From Tannerella sp. (GTDB lineage: Bacteria; Bacteroidota; Bacteroidia; Bacteroidales; Tannerellaceae), in NCBI GenBank assembly GCA_031262895.1, contig JAISGW010000155.1:1-7655 (forward strand): a DNA stretch of 7,655 nucleotides, read 5' to 3'. Positions 5,144 to 7,655 of this stretch are shown here, piece after piece. The notes under the pieces are model-generated. The model saw only the letters and a list, made by a program, of their open reading frames with translations, was not told where the DNA came from and did no database searches. The position numbers and the translations under genes are program-made. Numbering within the stretch: the first letter of the stretch is position 1; the number at the start of each line of letters is the position of its first letter.

Positions 5144-7655
5144 TTATTTTTTCAAGGCGGCAATGGCTTCTTCGAGGCTGCGGATTTTGCTTTCGGCATC
5201 GGCTTGCTTCTTGCGTTCGCCTGCGATGACGGCGGCCGGAGCCTTGGCTGTGAAGTTCGCGTTCGACAGCTTTTTCTTTACCGAAGCAAGGAAGCCCTGT
5301 TGGTAAACCAGGTCGGCTTGCAATTTTTTCAGTTCTTCTTCAGGATTGACCAAGGCGCCGAGCGGGACGGCGTATTCGGTGGTGCGCACGAGGAAGGAGG
5401 CGGCCAGTCCCTCGGGCTGCGCCTGGCGGATTTCGCTTACATGCGCCGCCTTTCGGATGACGGGGTCGAGGCCCGGGTCGTGTGTGCCTTTGGCGAGCAG
5501 TTCCAGGGCTTCCTTGGGGGGAAGGTTCTTTTCCTGGCGCACGGCGCGTACGCCGGTGATGATTTCCTTGGCCACCTCAAAGGCGTCGAGGAAGGCCGCG
5601 TCGAAAGGATGGGCCGTCGGCGCAGGGGCCAGCATGATGCTCTCGGCGTCGAGGCGCGGTTCGAGCGCCTGCCAGAGTTCTTCGGTGATGAAAGGCATAA
5701 AGGGATGCAGCAGGCGGAGCAGGGCATCGAAAAATGCCGAGGCGGCCCGGTAAGTGGCCCCGTCGATGGCCTGTCCGTAATCCGGCTTGACGAGTTCGAG
5801 GAACCAGGCGGAGAACTCGTCCCAGAACAGCTTGTAGACAGCCATCAGGGCGTCGTTCAGGCGGTATTTCGTATAGCATTCCTCCATTTCGGCGACCGTC
5901 TTGTCTAATTGCATTTGAAACCACTTGACGGCCAAGGCAGCCGTTTCGGGTTGCGGGAGCTGCTCGTCCACCTGCCAACCCTTTACTAAGCGGAAGGCGT
6001 TCCAAATCTTGTTGTTGAAATTGCGGCCCTGTTCGCAGAGCGACTCGTCGAAGAGGATGTCGTTGCCGGCAGGGGCGGCCAGCATCATGCCCATGCGCAC
6101 GCCGTCGGCGCCGTAGGTCTCGATGAGCTTCAGCGGGTCGGGCGAATTGCCCAAGGATTTGGACATCTTGCGGCCCAGTTTGTCGCGCACGATGCCGGTG
6201 AAGTAGACGTTCTTGAAAGGCATCTGCCCGCGGTATTCGTAACCGGCCATGATCATGCGGGCCACCCAGAAGAAGATGATGTCGGGGCCGGTCACCAAGT
6301 CGCTGGTCGGATAGTAATATTTGATTTCCTCGTTGTCGGGATGCCGGATGCCGTCGAAGAGGGAGACGGGCCAGAGCCAGGAGGAGAACCAGGTGTCGAG
6401 GCAGTCCTCGTCTTGCCTGAGGTCGTCGGCCGTAAGGGCGGGGTTCTTTTCCCGTGCCTTGGCCAAGGCCTGTTCGGCGTTTTCGGCCACCACGAAGCCG
6501 CCCTCGGGCAGATACCAGGCCGGGATGCGGTGGCCCCACCAGAGCTGGCGGCTGATGTTCCAGTCCTTGATGTTCTCCAACCAGTGACGGTAGGTGTTCT
6601 TGTATTTGGGCGGATAAAATTTGATTTCGTCGTTCATCACCGGCTCAAGGGCAATCTTGGCCAGATGTTCCATCTTGAGGAACCATTGCATGGAAAGCTT
6701 CGGCTCTATGACCACGTCGGTGCGCTCCGAGAAGCCCACCTTGTTGGTGTAGGCCTCTTCCTTTTCCATCAGGCCGGCGGCCTTGAGGTCTTCGGCAATC
6801 CGGCTGCGCACCTCGAAGCGGTCCATGCCCACGTAAAGGCCGGCGGCCTCGCTGATGGTGCCGTTGTCGTTGAAGATGTCGATGGAAGGCAGGCGGTGCT
6901 TCTCGCCCAGCATATAGTCGTTCACGTCGTGGGCGGGGGTCACCTTCAGGCAACCCGTGCCGAATTCGATGTCTACGTATTCGTCCTCAATGACAGGGAT
7001 GACCCGCCCGACTAACGGGACGATGACGCGCTTGCCCTTCAGCCAGGCGTTCTTGGCATCCTTGGGGTTGATGCACATGGCCGTGTCGCCCATGATGGTC
7101 TCCGGGCGGGTGGTGGCCACCACGGCATAGCGTCCCTCGGGGTCATCGGCCAGCTTATATTTCAAGTAGTAGAGTTTGCCATGCTCTTCTTTGTAAATGA
7201 CTTCTTCGTCGGAAACGGCGGTCAGCGCCTTGGGGTCCCAGTTGACCATGCGCACGCCACGGTAGATAAGCCCCTTGTTGTAAAGGTCCACGAAAACCTT
7301 GACGACGCTTTCCGAGCGGACCGCGTCCATAGTGAAGGCCGTGCGGTCCCAGTCGCAAGAGGCACCCAGCTTCTTCAATTGTTCCAGGATGATGTTGCCG
7401 TGTTCTTCCTTCCATTCCCAGGCGTGCTTGAGGAAAGCTTCGCGCGTCAGGTCTTTCTTGGCAATGCCCTGCTTGGCCAGCTTGGCCACGACCTTGGCCT
7501 CGGTGGCGATGGAGGCATGGTCGGTGCCGGGCATATAGAGCGCCTCGAAGCCTTTCATACGTTTATAGCGGATGATGCTATCCATAATGGTGGAATTTAA
7601 GGCATGGCCGAGGTGCAGTCTGCTCGTAATATTTGGCGGCGGCATGATGATTGTG
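5144..7655 (-). CDS. valS: Valine--tRNA ligase (N-terminus beyond window)
   Basis: Charges tRNA-Val with valine and edits mischarged threonine; cytosolic, essential in bacteria generally. The frame is open to the right edge, with codons for T-I-I preceding the first in-window Met (ATG at 7643-7645). That Met is internal, and about 40 N-terminal residues are missing. Numbering from it: PPPN at 2-5 and HLGH at 11-14 (7604-7615) form the class I HIGH motif. The CP1 editing domain carries ATTRPET at 177-183 and GTGCLKVTPAHD at 229-240. GRKMSKS contains the KMSKS loop at 493-497 (6155-6169). The anticodon-binding helical domain spans about 580-730, and a lysine/glutamate-rich C-terminal coiled coil about 766-833. 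Total length of roughly 875 fits bacterial ValRS. The core from about residue 88 resembles Bacteroides ValRS closely. The HIGH region differs, with Ser8 where Gly is usual after P-P-P-N-x-T. The stop lies in an A-rich run, and the DUF6340-like gene follows by 14 nt. Confidence 0.97.
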   Translation of the reverse strand, partial: TIIMPPPNITSRLHLGHALNSTIMDSIIRYKRMKGFEALYMPGTDHASIATEAKVVAKLAKQGIAKKDLTREAFLKHAWEWKEEHGNIILEQLKKLGASCDWDRTAFTMDAVRSESVVKVFVDLYNKGLIYRGVRMVNWDPKALTAVSDEEVIYKEEHGKLYYLKYKLADDPEGRYAVVATTRPETIMGDTAMCINPKDAKNAWLKGKRVIVPLVGRVIPVIEDEYVDIEFGTGCLKVTPAHDVNDYMLGEKHRLPSIDIFNDNGTISEAAGLYVGMDRFEVRSRIAEDLKAAGLMEKEEAYTNKVGFSERTDVVIEPKLSMQWFLKMEHLAKIALEPVMNDEIKFYPPKYKNTYRHWLENIKDWNISRQLWWGHRIPAWYLPEGGFVVAENAEQALAKAREKNPALTADDLRQDEDCLDTWFSSWLWPVSLFDGIRHPDNEEIKYYYPTSDLVTGPDIIFFWVARMIMAGYEYRGQMPFKNVYFTGIVRDKLGRKMSKSLGNSPDPLKLIETYGADGVRMGMMLAAPAGNDILFDESLCEQGRNFNNKIWNAFRLVKGWQVDEQLPQPETAALAVKWFQMQLDKTVAEMEECYTKYRLNDALMAVYKLFWDEFSAWFLELVKPDYGQAIDGATYRAASAFFDALLRLLHPFMPFITEELWQALEPRLDAESIMLAPAPTAHPFDAAFLDAFEVAKEIITGVRAVRQEKNLPPKEALELLAKGTHDPGLDPVIRKAAHVSEIRQAQPEGLAASFLVRTTEYAVPLGALVNPEEELKKLQADLVYQQGFLASVKKKLSNANFTAKAPAAVIAGERKKQADAESKIRSLEEAIAALKK

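Noticed and set aside
5139..5152. A-rich run around the valS stop (A6, T, A6 on the minus strand) as a slippage or frameshift site joining valS to the next gene
   Set aside because: The ValRS C-terminal coiled coil ends at its normal place, and the next gene has its own ATG and signal peptide. A fusion would bury that signal.
6341..7015. 224-codon open frame on the plus strand opposite valS, and another at 5204-5908
   Set aside because: Both are mirror frames of the strongly conserved ValRS sequence and have no motif, promoter or plausible start signal of their own.
1..7655. Search for a defence system, mobile element, CRISPR array, tRNA or other RNA gene
   Set aside because: Nearly every base lies in one of seven recognisable genes. 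No direct-repeat array, terminal inverted repeat, transposase, integrase or tRNA-like fold was seen.

Overview
The window is an ordinary chromosomal stretch from a member of the Bacteroidota, most likely the order Bacteroidales, with moderately high GC for that group. Four things point there. The proteins closely resemble what I recall of Bacteroides/Parabacteroides homologues (ValRS core, acetylglutamate kinase, type I asparaginase, YycJ-like hydrolase). Two families that I know from Bacteroidales are present (DUF3332-like and DUF6340-like lipoproteins). TAnnTTTG promoter boxes, the Bacteroidota -7 element, precede genes. Shine-Dalgarno sequences are weak or absent. No database search was possible, so family names rest on recognition of the translated sequence.

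Layout. On the minus strand at the left edge, a DUF3332-like lipoprotein gene (1252-701) is followed after 14 nt by a cyclophilin-type peptidyl-prolyl isomerase lipoprotein (686-1), which runs off the left edge. Upstream of these, also on the minus strand, is argB (2112-1330), the second step of arginine biosynthesis. A divergent intergenic region of about 113 nt separates argB from a plus-strand pair: type I L-asparaginase (2226-3275) and a YycJ/WalJ-like metallo-beta-lactamase-fold hydrolase (3272-4084), joined by an ATGA stop/start overlap. The hydrolase ends one base from the end of a converging minus-strand transcription unit. That unit consists of valS (7655-5144, its 5' end outside the window) and, 14 nt after it, a DUF6340-like TPR lipoprotein (5129-4086).

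The genes do not form one pathway. They include housekeeping functions (valine tRNA charging, arginine synthesis, asparagine breakdown) and envelope functions (three lipoproteins, one of them a folding enzyme). Coding density is very high. The only non-coding stretches are about 77 nt (1253-1329) and 113 nt (2113-2225), plus gaps of 1-14 nt. I see no mobile element, CRISPR array, RNA gene, phage gene or defence system, and no convincing hairpin terminator. No undescribed system is evident. The points worth a second look are small: the divergent argB/asparaginase promoters, the asparaginase-hydrolase coupling, the 1-nt convergent junction, and an atypical HIGH-motif region in ValRS.
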